A DNA stretch of 64,000 nt, from NCBI GenBank assembly GCA_009760885.1, contig CM019719.1:37102584-37166583 (forward strand). The letters are read 5' to 3'. The translations under genes were made by a program, and so were the position numbers. The DNA is from Achatina immaculata. Its lineage: Eukaryota > Mollusca > Gastropoda > Stylommatophora > Achatinidae. The notes beneath the pieces were generated by a model, which saw only the letters and a list, made by a program, of their open reading frames with translations, was not told the DNA's origin and ran no database searches. Below are positions 42,692 through 54,320 of the stretch, in pieces. Each line of letters opens with the position of its first letter. The stretch's first letter is position 1.

Positions 42692-44261
42692 CCTTAAGTG
42701 CCCAGGGCACATGGGGCTTCCACAAGGGTTTTCCACTAATGCCTGTCCTTTGCCTTTTTTCTGCTCTTGCCCAGGTGAGCCCTTATTGCTCACCATCCTT
42801 TCTGTTGTTCTTCTCCGTGTCTCTTTTGGTCTACCCTTAATTCTGTTCCCCTGTGGTGTCCATCTTAGTGCTATTTCTGGCAGTGAATTGTCAGTCATTC
42901 GGAGCATACGTCCCAACCATCACCAGCGTCATTCCTCAATAATTTCTGTCACTGGCTTCATCTGCATTTCTGCCAACAAGATGTTATTTCTTATGGTGTT
43001 TGGCCAAAATATTTTTCTAAATCTTCGTAAACATTTAGTCTGGAAAGAATTCAACTTGTTTTCCATGGTTTTGGTAATTTTCCAGCATTCACTTTCATGG
43101 AGTAGTACACTTAGAACATTACTCTTAAATATCCTGATTTTCGTATTCATGCTTAGTTTTTTAGATTTCCATATAGTCTGCAGCATTGCAAAAGCCTAGT
43201 TTGCCCTAGTAAGTCTGCTGTTGATGTCCTCTGTGCTGTCTCCATTTTCTATTACTCTACTGCCAAGGTATACAAATTCGTTGACCTCCTCCACTAACTT
43301 GCTATCTACTCTGAGTACATTTCTGTTGTTCACATTTTGCTTCATTAACTTTGTCTTTCCTACGTTGATCTTTAGTCCTATGTTGTTTGCATTCTGAGTT
43401 AGCTTGTTTATTTTATCTTGCATATCTTTGCAGCTGCTTGATATTAGACAAATGTCGTCCGCAAAGTCAAGGTCCTCTAGCACTGTGTCAAGGGTCCATT
43501 GTAATCCTCTGCGTTTGTCTGATGTTGCCTCCTTCATTAACCAGTTTACTGCCAAGAAAAATAATGTTGGCGATAGTACACATCCTTGCTTCACTCCTGT
43601 TTGTACCCTAAAGCTGCTGGAGGTATGTTCTCCATAGATCACTTTGCACCAAAAACACGCATATAGGGCTTTGATTACATTCACTATCTTATAGGTGAGG
43701 CCATGCCATCTTAGGATTTTCCACAGTGCATCTCTGTTGACACTGTCAAAGGCTTTCTCAAAATCTATAAACAGTGCATATGTTGTGGTATGCCACTCAT
43801 TTGCCTGTTCTAATATTTGTCTTAAGTACAAATATGTGGTCTATGCATGATCTTCCTTTCCTAAATCCTTCTCGTATTCCTAGTATGTCTAGTATGTATC
43901 TGTGCATTTCCTTGATGATTTGTGCTAGTTTTCCAGTCTGGTTAGGCGTTCTTACATTCCAGATGCCTGTTTGCATCTTGTGTTTAGGTTCCAGAAGGTC
44001 TGCAGTCAGGCTGGGGACTTCCATTGACTGGCTTTCATCCACAACCTTCATGGGCTCAGCTTCCTGATAAGCATTTCTCCTTCCACCTGCATTTATGTTT
44101 TTTCCCCTTGCTTCTGTTTCTGTAGTAGTCTGATAGTTTTTTTTAACTAGATAGGGTTGCTGGCCTTATGCCGAATCCTCCTTAGTCGCCTTTTACGATC
44201 ATGCGTGATAAGGTACAGTGGTCTATTCTTTGCAGATCCTGGGTACTACATGGGGGGGATC
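42653..44261 (-). mobile_element. L-B LINE with internal deletion, inserted in L-A
   Basis: The minus strand carries the family's 5' leader, the start of the APE endonuclease (GIWNVRTPNQTGKLAQIIKE, then DILGI), and then abruptly the RT: GFRKGRSCIDHIF, LFIDFEKAFDSVNRDALWKI (motif A), GVKQGCVLSPTLFF (motif B), LDFADDICLISSS (FADD box). It goes on to the C-terminal MTDNSLPEIALRWTPQGNRI and a (GA)n tail (forward 42653-42688). Most of the endonuclease and early RT are missing, joined near 43865. The host L-A resumes on both sides; the short duplication TCTCAT lies at 42647-42652 and 44262-44267. It is broken by frameshifts at about 43190 and 43830. Confidence 0.92.
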
Positions 44262-44267
44262 TCTCAT

Positions 44268-44334
44268 AATCAACACAGAAGACAAGGAATTGTGGAGAGA
44301 AATGATCGCCTATGCCACGCGGCATGGCATGTAG
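44268..44334 (+). mobile_element. L-A LINE, right piece
   Basis: Continuation of the element at 42060-42652. It reads INTEDKELWREMIAYATRHG, Met and a stop, then a GATTA tail (44332-44343). Confidence 0.85.
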
Positions 44335-44343
44335 ATTAGATTA

Positions 44344-45601
44344 GGGAGACCAAAGTAACAAAGTGCTAAATTTTATTATGATGGTTTTATATTAACAAAA
44401 ATAAAAGAGTATAATCACATATGGTGCTTATACTATTTTGTTAAGCCTGTCTTGATTTAACTGTAGATTGATCAATAATCATATGGGGTAGCATCCCAGA
44501 TGCTGGATCAGTGTATCCGCACTCATTTTCTTTAACATATATTCAGGATGTTTTCTAAACTTAAATTCTTGCGAAAACTTATATTTGTATGAGCTGATGT
44601 TATTATATTGCTGGGGAGAATATGTGTTGCCTATTAGCAGTACTAATAAAATTCACAAAGCTTATGATATCAAATCATTGTAAACTTTGATAGTCTGATA
44701 TGCTACACATTTTGTGAAAGTTAGTATGGCAGAACATGTATGGGACACTTGCCACACTTTATGATGACAATAAATTGTCATGAAGATGCAGACATGTAAT
44801 TTTTATGTAAAAGGGCTTACTTTTTGTACAAGAACCAATTTTCCAAGGATCTTCATCAGATTTTTTTACTCAGATTTCACATTTTCAGTGTGCATGTGTT
44901 TTTCTTAATGTGGACTTGTACTAATAAAACCACAGAATTTGAGGCCTGCCTCTGAAGCGTTCGTGCAGCACAACTGGGCACATAAAAGTGAGGGAATAAG
45001 TATTGCAACTGTACATCAAGTTTTATCAGTAACATTCTGACCATTACAGAGATTATTAAAATGTGACTCCTTACAGACAGCAACATTTTTCTGTCTTTTG
45101 ATAGCTTTAGTGGTTAAAAGAGAGGGAAAGAAATTAAAAATATGATTTTTACTTAAAGTTGCACCATAGAGGTGATTTTTTTTTATGACTGACCTCCAAA
45201 ATGTCCGTTTTTTATCATCATGGAGTAGTCAGAATTGTTCAGATAGAAACTTCTGGAAATTAAATTTAAAATTCTAAGGAAATAATGAAAAAAAAATTAC
45301 CTTCCTGTGAGCAGAAACTGTTTTGATTGGCTCTGTAATGTTTATAGATTGTTACAGTCCTTTGTGAGTTGGCATATGTTTGATCTGTAGTTTGTCCAGC
45401 TTCATCAGCACTATCTCTGTTTATTTATATTGAATTGATGGACAGGAAAACAACCACATGGTGTTGATTTTCTTATCACAAGCTCCAAATAACAAAGAGA
45501 CATTCTCGGTTCTGAATTGTCCACATACACATACATACCATCTTTCTATGAGCTGATGCCCAAATATTCAAAAACTGACATAGATACACAGGGGATACAC
45601 C

Positions 45602-45640
<39 letters not shown>

Positions 45641-47640
45641 TTTGTGTTTTTTTTGTAAATTTAGTTCTTTTTACCCTTTTTATTTTTTTTTTCATAAATT
45701 ATAGAAAAGTTTGGATCTTCACTATTTCTTTTTATGTATTTTTTTGTTTTGTTTTTTTTTTGTTATTCAGACATCCAGTGTTGATAGAATGTGCCCAGAA
45801 AATGTTTTGAATGAAGAGAAAATAGACTGTAAAATCAAAATAGCATTCTACATAGGATTACCAAAAGTCCCCCCCCTCCTTTTTTTTGACTAATAGTTAA
45901 GTCTTACTGTCCAGAAAGACACTACCAGTGCTCAGTGATATTTTTTTGTATGGCATGCTCCTAACACAGAACTGTCATATTCTATATTCTGTTTTCATTT
46001 AGGTTTAATCTGGTATATTTATGTTTAACTTATTATGTACATGAAATATTCCACATAAAGCTCACTCACCCTGTGCTGAAAAATTCATGCACAGATAGAA
46101 TTCTTATTCCAGAGAGTAAGAGTTAATCATTTCAGCACCTTGTGAATTGAAAGATGCATTATTTTTACTATAACTTGGCTTAAATGCTTCTTTGATTGTT
46201 TTTGTGCCTCTTTAGTGAACACGAACATCCAGAATAAACTCTGGTAGGACTGTAGGGTATAATTCTGTAAACCTCAGTGAGTGTTGATTAACAAACCGAA
46301 GGAAAAGTTAAAGCTTTATTTCAAGCACTTCTGCCTTTTGTGTTAGAAATTTAGTCTAAACAAACTGAAATGGCTGCCTATTCTGAGGCGTTAGTGGTAA
46401 AAAAAACAACAAATGTAAGGTGTGTTTGTTTACAGTTTATGCTGCGTTAGGAATGTGTTCTCAAGCTGTATAAAACTGAAGAGAATTAGATTATATCAAA
46501 GAAAGGTATATATGATAGTGCATATTAAACATTTATGGCTTAACACTTAGGGAGGACTGGCTCCTGGAAGTAAGCAATTTTAGCATTTCATACTATTTAC
46601 ACTGATATTCCCTCTTTCTTGTAGAAGCCAGGAGAAGATTTCCCCTTCAGCACTCTGAGGTTCCTTGCAGCAAAAAATGAATGCTCCATTCCTCTCTGCC
46701 CTTGGTGGCTACTCTACAAGTGTACATTCCTGGCTCCTTTTATTATCGATAACATTGTTCAGAGTTTGTTAAAAAAAAATATTATATATATATATATAAC
46801 TTTCAAGCTTGATGCTTGTTTGTGAGTATACTTTTTAAATTGTTGTTTGTAATTAGGGTTATAAAGCATGGAAATTTAGTTTATATAATTGATTATTATA
46901 AGTAGCATATGTATATCTGACATGTGTGTACATTATTAAACGGCTTTGTAATTTTAGTACAAGCGCCGCACATATCTTACATACATGGTACACATGTATG
47001 CATAGCTACTTCGTTGACATTATTTCTTCATGCACGCGGTTATTTAGATTACATCTTTGTTACTTATACATACTTCTTATTTGACATATCTAGAACCAGG
47101 AAAACAGTTAATCAACTGAAAATTTGGTCCACACGTACAGTTATTTAGCTGCCATGTACATCTGTGGATTGTTATTTAGGCTGTGTATTCATGTACATGG
47201 ATACTGATCCCGCATATCAAAACTTTTACAGTATTGATAAGCAGTCAAATGCACACACACAGCATTGGTTAACTGAAATGAATAGGAAATCTACTTGGTG
47301 TGATATATAATCTTTTTGTTGTGTAAAGATATATTGGTTTGTATGTTTAATTATAAAATTTTGAAATATATCTTCTTATCAAAATCATCTTCTACTTGTA
47401 AGTAAAGGCATTTTTGTTTTATACAACTTTCTTCTATGTCCAGATGTCTATGTTTTAAATAAACAATCTCGTTATATATATCATTTTTCATTCTTTTTTT
47501 ATGTCAGAAACCAGCCTTGCTGTTTCATTTTCTACATTCACCACAGCCACAGAAAACACATTTTTCTTCGGGTCATGTTCTTGCAAAATCTGAGAGATAC
47601 TAAGATTTTTTTTCAAAATAGACAAATCTAAAGACTTAAA
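44344..47640. other. Unassigned AT-rich region
   Basis: No supported gene. (TA)n microsatellites at 45604-45637 and 46783-46798. A possible polyadenylation signal (AATAAA) is at about 47457. Confidence 0.4.
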
Positions 47641-48550
47641 TGTATAAACTATGAAAAAAGTAGGAACAGCTTTATTACTTAACGAGTACAAAGTTGTGAC
47701 GTTTCGATGTGAGCCTTAATCATACAAACACATACAGGACGAAGAATTAGAAAGATGAGATAAAGTATAGATTCACATGAATCCTATGTTAAAAAAAAAA
47801 ATTAATTAAATGAGTAGAGCACTTAGCTTGAAAGAATATGTAGATTTTCCAACACTCATTCAGAAATGCCTTGAAAGAATATGGAGCTTTTCTGACATTC
47901 ATTCAGAAATGCACTTGTTGCTACGTTAAAAATGTACTTGTTCAGAAATGTACAGAAATGCGCATGGTGAAGTGAAGAGAATGTGTAAATAGAGACTTGT
48001 GATGTGATAGATGGATCTATCTACATGATGGCTTAGTGGAGAGGGATTATGATTGTGAAAGAGGAGAATGTTATATGTAGCTGAATAATGTGTTCGAACC
48101 ATGTGGTTCCAGTGTCCCATAGTCCTGAATGTAGTGGTTCTCAAGCAATAGGCTTGTGTCATCTGCGTGACATTGTTTGATGGCTGTTACCAGAAAATCA
48201 GATTTGCCTCTGTGGTTGGGGCCATTGAAATGATTCAGGACTGGTTTAAAAGCATGCTGGGTGATATTGTACAGATGTTTCTGCATGCAGTCCCCTAGTC
48301 TGAGGCCAGTTTCATCAATATAAGTTATCCTACATCTTTTGCATACGATGACATATTACATTACAGGACTCGCATGTGAATCCCACGTGAAGATTGAGGA
48401 TATTCTTCGTTCGCTTCTACCACCAAGATCGTCCCGTGATCCTGCTGAATTTACTCCTGTAGTTCTCACGATAGTCTCATTTGGCATGGAGACTCAGAGC
48501 ATTGTGGGGCTTGGGCCTATATTTTCAGTGGATCACAGAAGCAGCACTGT
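47641..48550 (-). mobile_element. Penelope-like element, GIY-YIG endonuclease end
   Basis: Minus strand, forward 48350 to about 48072: YVIVCKRCRITYIDETGLRL, then GDCMQKHLYNITQHAFKPVL and NHFNGPNHRGKSDFLV. The CxxC followed by ITYI(D/G)ETG-x-RL and the E-N-H-Y-I region are the GIY-YIG domain of Penelope-like retroelements, with an Asp where Gly is usual. Beyond 48350 frames are broken but a CESCNV-like piece continues toward 48550. The 3' end at 47641-47715 is the terminal repeat (CGAAACGTCACAACTTTG, AATAAAGCTGTTCCTAC) also found at 25674 and 52827-53152. Confidence 0.85.
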
Positions 48551-48582
48551 GTGACAGTGTGGTTTTCATTGCACCAGTTTAG

Positions 48583-48846
48583 TCTAAAGTTGGACTTTCT
48601 CACCTGAAAACCTCAACATGTTTTGGATATGAATATATCCCCGCTGGGTGAGAGGTGGTTGCCCATCCAGCTTAGAGTTGGACTTCCTCACCGGAAAACC
48701 TCAACGTGTTTTGGATATCACTATATCCCCACCGGGTGAGAAGTAGTTGCCCATCCAGTCCAGAGTTGGACTTTCTCACCTAAAAACCTCAACGTGATTT
48801 GGATATAAATATATCCCCGTCGGGTGAGAGGTGGTTGCCTATCTAG
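48583..48846. repeat. 88-bp tandem repeat, 3 units
   Basis: Units at 48583-48670, 48671-48758 and 48759-48846, exactly 88 bp each. Motifs AGAGTTGGACTTTCTCACC, AACCTCAACGTGTTTTGGAT and CCGGGTGAGAGGTGGTTGCC. The same unit occurs at the centre of the foldback at 12.5-13.6 kb, in both orientations. Confidence 0.95.
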
Positions 48847-49197
48847 ACTGCACTGGTCCGGTGTCTCCGACTTTAGCATTTTGTGGTCGTGACCAGGACG
48901 GAGCTTTTGTCGAGGAGGGCAAGTCTTTGCCACTAGTAAGTTTTACCTCTGGGTTAAGCCGGTTTAGGCATATTGCCCCAGTATGTGTAGGACGTGGCTG
49001 GCCTCTAGAGCAGAGGTGCCGTGATATGAGTAGCCCTCACTGCAAGACTACTGGCCATACTGATTAAACTTCACTTATTCCTTTCCATCACATTTTTCAC
49101 AACGGTACTGCATGGCAACCCTAATCGTATTTTTCTTCATTGGCCGGGAGGAGTTTCACCCCAGGCACGGCATCTGAAGAATCTCACCAGCAGCGGA
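48847..49197 (+). repeat. Foldback-family arm, copy 2
   Basis: Same orientation and order as the right arm of the 12466-13630 foldback: ACTGCACTGGTCCGGTGTCT, GACCAGGACGGAGCTTTTGT, a GTTAAGCCGGTTTAGGCATA subrepeat, GGGAGGAGTTTCACCCCAGG and the outer end CACCAGCAGCG at about 49187-49197. Only one arm plus the tandem 88-bp units is present. Confidence 0.88.
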
Positions 49198-52100
49198 AAG
49201 AGTGAGGATAGCTTTTAAATCTAAAGACTTGTCCATTTTACATGAATTTTTTTTTTCTCTCATTTCACTAATAGAATAATAGAAATAACTGATCACATAT
49301 TTAATAAACTTTTCACTCTAAATAATTATTTCTCAACTGTGTTAGATTTTAAGCTTATTTCGAAAAACAACAGCAAAAAAAAAATGAAATAAACTAAAGA
49401 GGTGAGAATATATGAAATAGAAAAGGACAAATTTTGAGTTAACAATTCACTGAAGGTTTCACTCTTCATTTTCCCATTGTTATTATAATTGTATGTTTTT
49501 ACAGCAACTGTCATTATTCATATATATATATATATATATATATAGTGTTAATTATATTTTTATATAAAAATTCAAGGAGAACCCAAGCCCCACACAAACA
49601 TTTATTTATAGGATTATTTTATGTTCAAAGCTCATCAAAACCAGTGTCTCTAATTTTGAGGTGTTTCAATATTTGTAGAATTTATTTTGTGTTCATATTA
49701 TTAGTAAATACAATTTATTTCCACAAATGTGGAGTTTATGTTAAAGCCCATGTGCTTAGATGCAGTGGTTCATTCTTCAGATAACTGCACACTTAAGTGC
49801 ATGAGACCAGATACAACATATATTCTTGTGCTCATGCATTTTCTTAGACTCAGTTTTTACCATCCATAGCAAGGAAACACTCTTGAACTTTTCAATGTGC
49901 TTTTGTTTTTTTCTTTTAAACAGCAATTTATGGTACTGAGCAAGTATAGCTTAATGATGCTTTTGAAGCAAACAATAGAGAATTTTCATGAAATTGATAC
50001 TAACATATTGGACATACAAAACTGAAAAAGAAAAGCATAGAATTCACTTGACATGAAAGAAATCAACAATCTGGAGTTATATAGCTATTATGCACAGTGG
50101 AGGACTGGATATTTAATAAAACTTTACACGTATACAAAATGCATTTAGTTTGGCCCGTTAGTTGTTTTATATAGTAATTTTATTATAAAATTATAGTTAG
50201 CTATTTGATTTCTTCACATTATTAGACTTACATAATGATCTGTATGGAGTGCGAAATGTGTAATAGTCTTCTTCATTCAGGCACTGCGAGAGCACAAAAC
50301 CTAGCACATTTTATATGTCAAACTCCAAAAAAAGATTCTAAGTGGTCAACAAGTAAAGATGTGTGTGTGTGTCATTTAGGTTTTCTGCGATAGAATTTTC
50401 ATAATTTCCCAACTTTTGCTCTTTTTATAATAGTCGTTGGCTGTACCAGTCAAGCAGTGATGCAGTAACTTTAAGTTTAATCATTTTACAATCTGTTCTA
50501 TTCTCTTCACTCCTGAGAGAGAGAGAGTTGTGTGTGTGTGTGCGTGCGAGCGAGCGAAAGAGAGAGTAGCTACAGTTGTCAAGTTTTATGCAGTTAATGA
50601 GTGTCATTCATTACCGTACAAACATCATAACAGAACTCCATCCTTGTAAGCTGCAGTGTGTTCTGTGCTTTTGCTAGCAGAGATAATAGACTGATGCAGC
50701 CTGTGTATCTAAGTCCCTACCCTGTGGTGCTTCCAGTTGCAGGCAGATGTTTTTTTTTTTTTAACTAAACAATTACAGTTGAAGGCTTCTGTGCAAAACC
50801 TGCAGCAAGGTTTGGCTGTGAAATGTATGAGAAATATTTACAGTTCAAATGCTAGAGCCTGCACTTTTTTTTTCAGATGTGCGTACATTAACACATCACA
50901 TGTTCATGTCCAGAATAATTTTTGTCATACCAATATCATTTTTGTATCAGATTCTCCATGGATTGTTTCTATTGAGAAAACCTAGAATTTTTTTTTTTTT
51001 AAGAGTAGAAGAATCTTTACAGCTTAGTAAAACAAAGTAACAACAGAAAAATTTTTTTTAAAAACACACTCCTTAAACATCCAGTTGAGCTCCTTTCTTT
51101 TTTTTTTCTCTGAAACTTTGTAGTCTTGTTACCTGTGGATCTAAGAGTCTTTGGAATAAGTTTTGTGATAGTCATGTCAGATAAAACAGTTTGAGAAAGT
51201 TTTGACGTTTCTTGTACACTGAAATCAAATGACATGAAGACTTACGAGTGAGAGAGAGAGGATAGTATGTTTGTTAATGAAGAAGTGGAGTCACAAATCT
51301 GATAACTAAGCAATTAACTTGGTGATGTAGAGTACATGGCCAAATTCTTGCAGGCTATCTTCAAGTTCAGACCCTGAAAATATGCATAGAAACATAACAG
51401 AGAGAAGAAACTTTGTTTTGGAATGGCTTATGTAAAGTTTGAAAATAAGAGAGACCTTTTGAGAATACAAGCAAAACATATAGAGATGAAGAGAAGAATA
51501 ATGACAGGACATTGACAGAATCAAGTTTATTATCCTAGCAACTAGACACAAGAAGACACAGTGCAAGTCTACCTGACTATGGTATGATGCACGTCTTTTT
51601 TTTATTAATCCCACTGAAAGATTTACAGAGCTGTTCATTAAACAAGTTATAAATTGATTTGTGGCTGAAGAAAAGCAGTCTATAGATTTATAAGTGCTGT
51701 ATGATGCTGTCGGGTAACCAATTTTTTTTTTGCATTATCATTAAAGAAATTATTTTATGACCATAAATTGACCTGTTGTTTTAGTAATGTTATACATTCA
51801 TTTGAAGTTTCCTAATTGTCATGGTCTGTAAAAAAATCCCAACCCGTATAATTATTTTTTAAAATTATTCCACGTTTGCATTATGACTAACATAATCTCA
51901 GAGGTTGGGGGGGGGGGGGGGGGGAATTGCTTTCTGAGCCATTTGTTAAGTGAGATGAGGTGTATTTTGAACTTTCATGATCCTGCATTGCTTGTTAACT
52001 CATTTCCAGCCACAAGTCATGTTTATTCATTACAATAATGAAGTTCCTTTCATCTCTGTTCGATGAGTGGTACTGAACCATTGTTCATGATGTTCCCAGG

Positions 52101-52820
52101 AAAGCAAGTTCAGACATGCCTTGACCAAGGAAAGAGTGAAAGCTGCTGTTAAAGGCTTCTGCTGTGAGAAGCCAACTTACAGTAATAAGATTTTTTTTTT
52201 CCTACTGAATATTGTACAGTGGTATTCTGTGATTTATTTGTGCAGTGTTGTTTTTTTGTGAATATGATGAACAAATAAATATTAATTGTGATTCTGCAAA
52301 CTTTTTTTTATCACATGCTTAAAACACAATCACCAACCAGTTACCAAGAGTTTATGTATCTGGTGTTCTTCATTTGGTATTTCAAAAATTTTTAAAAGTT
52401 TAATAAAAACTGATAACTTCAGATTTATGCTACAAACTTTCACTCTTGTTCCATGCTGAGTTCTCTGATTAACTATCCTTTTGACAATAATTATTCTATA
52501 TACATGTCTTCTTCCAATTGCTCTACTAGACTGTCATCTGTTCCACGAGATAGCAAGGATTAATAATACTCTTCTGGCTGGAATTTTTTTTATATTATGT
52601 TCTGCCTTATATTCTTTACCTTGTCCAGTGCTTTTTTTTTTCTCTGCTGCTGCTGCTCTGGCTTCTATCTGACATTTTCCCTTGCTTGGCTGCCTCTCAT
52701 ACTTATTTCCAAGCCAATCTCCTCAAAAAGCAGACCATGGATAATTTTTTTTTTGTAACACAATAATTAGTGTATAGGCATACAACTATCCACAAAGTAC
52801 TGCAGTAAAGCTGTGATACC
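49198..52820. other. Unassigned AT-rich region
   Basis: No supported gene. (TA)n at 49518-49545, GA and GT microsatellites at 50515-50545 and a run of 18 G at 51907-51924. A possible exon at 52098-52190 is discussed as a finding. Confidence 0.4.
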
Positions 52821-52826
52821 AAAATG

Positions 52827-53152
52827 ATAAACTAGGAAAAAAGTAGGAACAGCTTTATTATTTACCGATAACACACTTGTGATGTTTCGGCGCAAGCCTC
52901 TGTCAAACAAAAACAAATGGGACAAAGAATCAATTTAAGAAAAATTAATCAATTAAAGAAAAATGCCAAATGACTTGATTTTTTCATTTTTTAATGTTTT
53001 GTTAACATCCAGTTAATGTGAATCTGTACTTTGTCTCTTCTCTCTGATTCTTAGTCCTGTTTATTTTTGTTTGACAAAGGCTAATGCCGAAACGTCACAA
53101 GTGTGTTATCGTTAAATAATAAAGCTGTTTTCTACTTTTTTCCTAGTTTATA
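52827..53152. mobile_element. Inverted pair of Penelope-like terminal repeats
   Basis: Left arm (52827-52912) AAACTAGGAAAAAAGTAGGA to CGGCGCAAGCCTCTGTCAAA; right arm (about 53069-53152) is its reverse complement, TTTGACAAAGGCTAATGCCG to CTACTTTTTTCCTAGTTTAT. The interior at 53010-53070 matches the same terminal region of the element at 47641. Penelope-like elements often carry inverted terminal repeats of this kind. Confidence 0.8.
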
Positions 53153-54147
53153 CAATTTTTTGTGTGTATTTATGTTTGTCTTTTCTGTTGTCCTTGATAA
53201 AGGCATATTTTCCAAAATACTGGGTTGTTATTGTTTTTCATAATCATTTCACTGTTCTTAATTCCTATTGCTAACTTCTCTACCTTTCTGTCCTCTCTTC
53301 TGTTCTTCTAAAACTACACCCCACATCACCTAAGTGTGCTCTACTAATACCAGTTTACCGCAGCTACTATCACAGATTTTCTGCATCAGACTGTCATCTG
53401 AAAACATTACTGAAATTTTTTTCAGTTCTAATTGGATTTATGAATTTGGATATTTTTTTTCTAAGTGTAACATAGAAGAAAAATTGGTGGTGTACTTTGG
53501 CTTGCTGGAATCTGAGATCCAAGATCAGAAGAAAAGATGCTCCTCACAAAAATTTGGTTAGCAAAATTAGCAAGTGAATGATAAAGTTTAAAAAAACTAG
53601 CTCACTGATTAAAAAACCTCAGGAAGTCACAATTCATGCCTGAAATTCAAAGGTGTTACATCTTGCAAGTAAATACAATTTGCCAGCAAAATGGGGCACA
53701 CTATCTACTTTAGTAACTTTTAAATGACATTTTCAGTCTGATGGATTAACAGGTGGACTTTTTTGTTTGTCTGTCTGGTCACCTGATTTACCATCACTTA
53801 ACTACCATAAGCCGATTATTTAAACAGAATTTTTTTTTAATAACTGCAGTCATATGGTTTTATACCATATTTTGGAGCTTCTAATTTTAAACTGCTCTAA
53901 ATGCTAAAAACAGGTGCGTCATTTTCTGATAAAATACTGCAACCATGATGAATGATAGCAAAAAGTGTTTGTGTTCTGAGGGTGTAGTTTGGTAGTCTGA
54001 CTGAAGAATTAAAAAATCTTCAGCAATTAATGCTTTCAATATGCTGTAAGTTTGTAGCATTTCTACCTATGAAATTGGTCAGTTTTAAAATCGCACCAAG
54101 ACTTTTGCCACACTCTGTATTAAGTACTATTATAATAACAGGTGGAT

Positions 54148-54320
54148 GGAAGTTGTTTCTGTAGTAGTCTGATGATTTTTTTTTTTTTTAACCGGATAGG
54201 GTTGCTGACACCCCCACCCCCCAAATCACCTTTTACAATCATGTGTGACAGGGTATAGTGGTCCTGTCCTTTGCTTCCCACACACGTGCCCAGGCTCTGG
54301 GTATCACATAGAGGTCTGAG
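54148..54320 (-). mobile_element. L-B LINE, 5' leader fragment
   Basis: Matches 44105-44261 in the same orientation: TCTGTAGTAGTCTGAT, GATAGGGTTGCTG, CACCTTTTACAATCATGTGT and CTCTGGGTATCACAT. Only the 5' leader remains. Confidence 0.75.
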
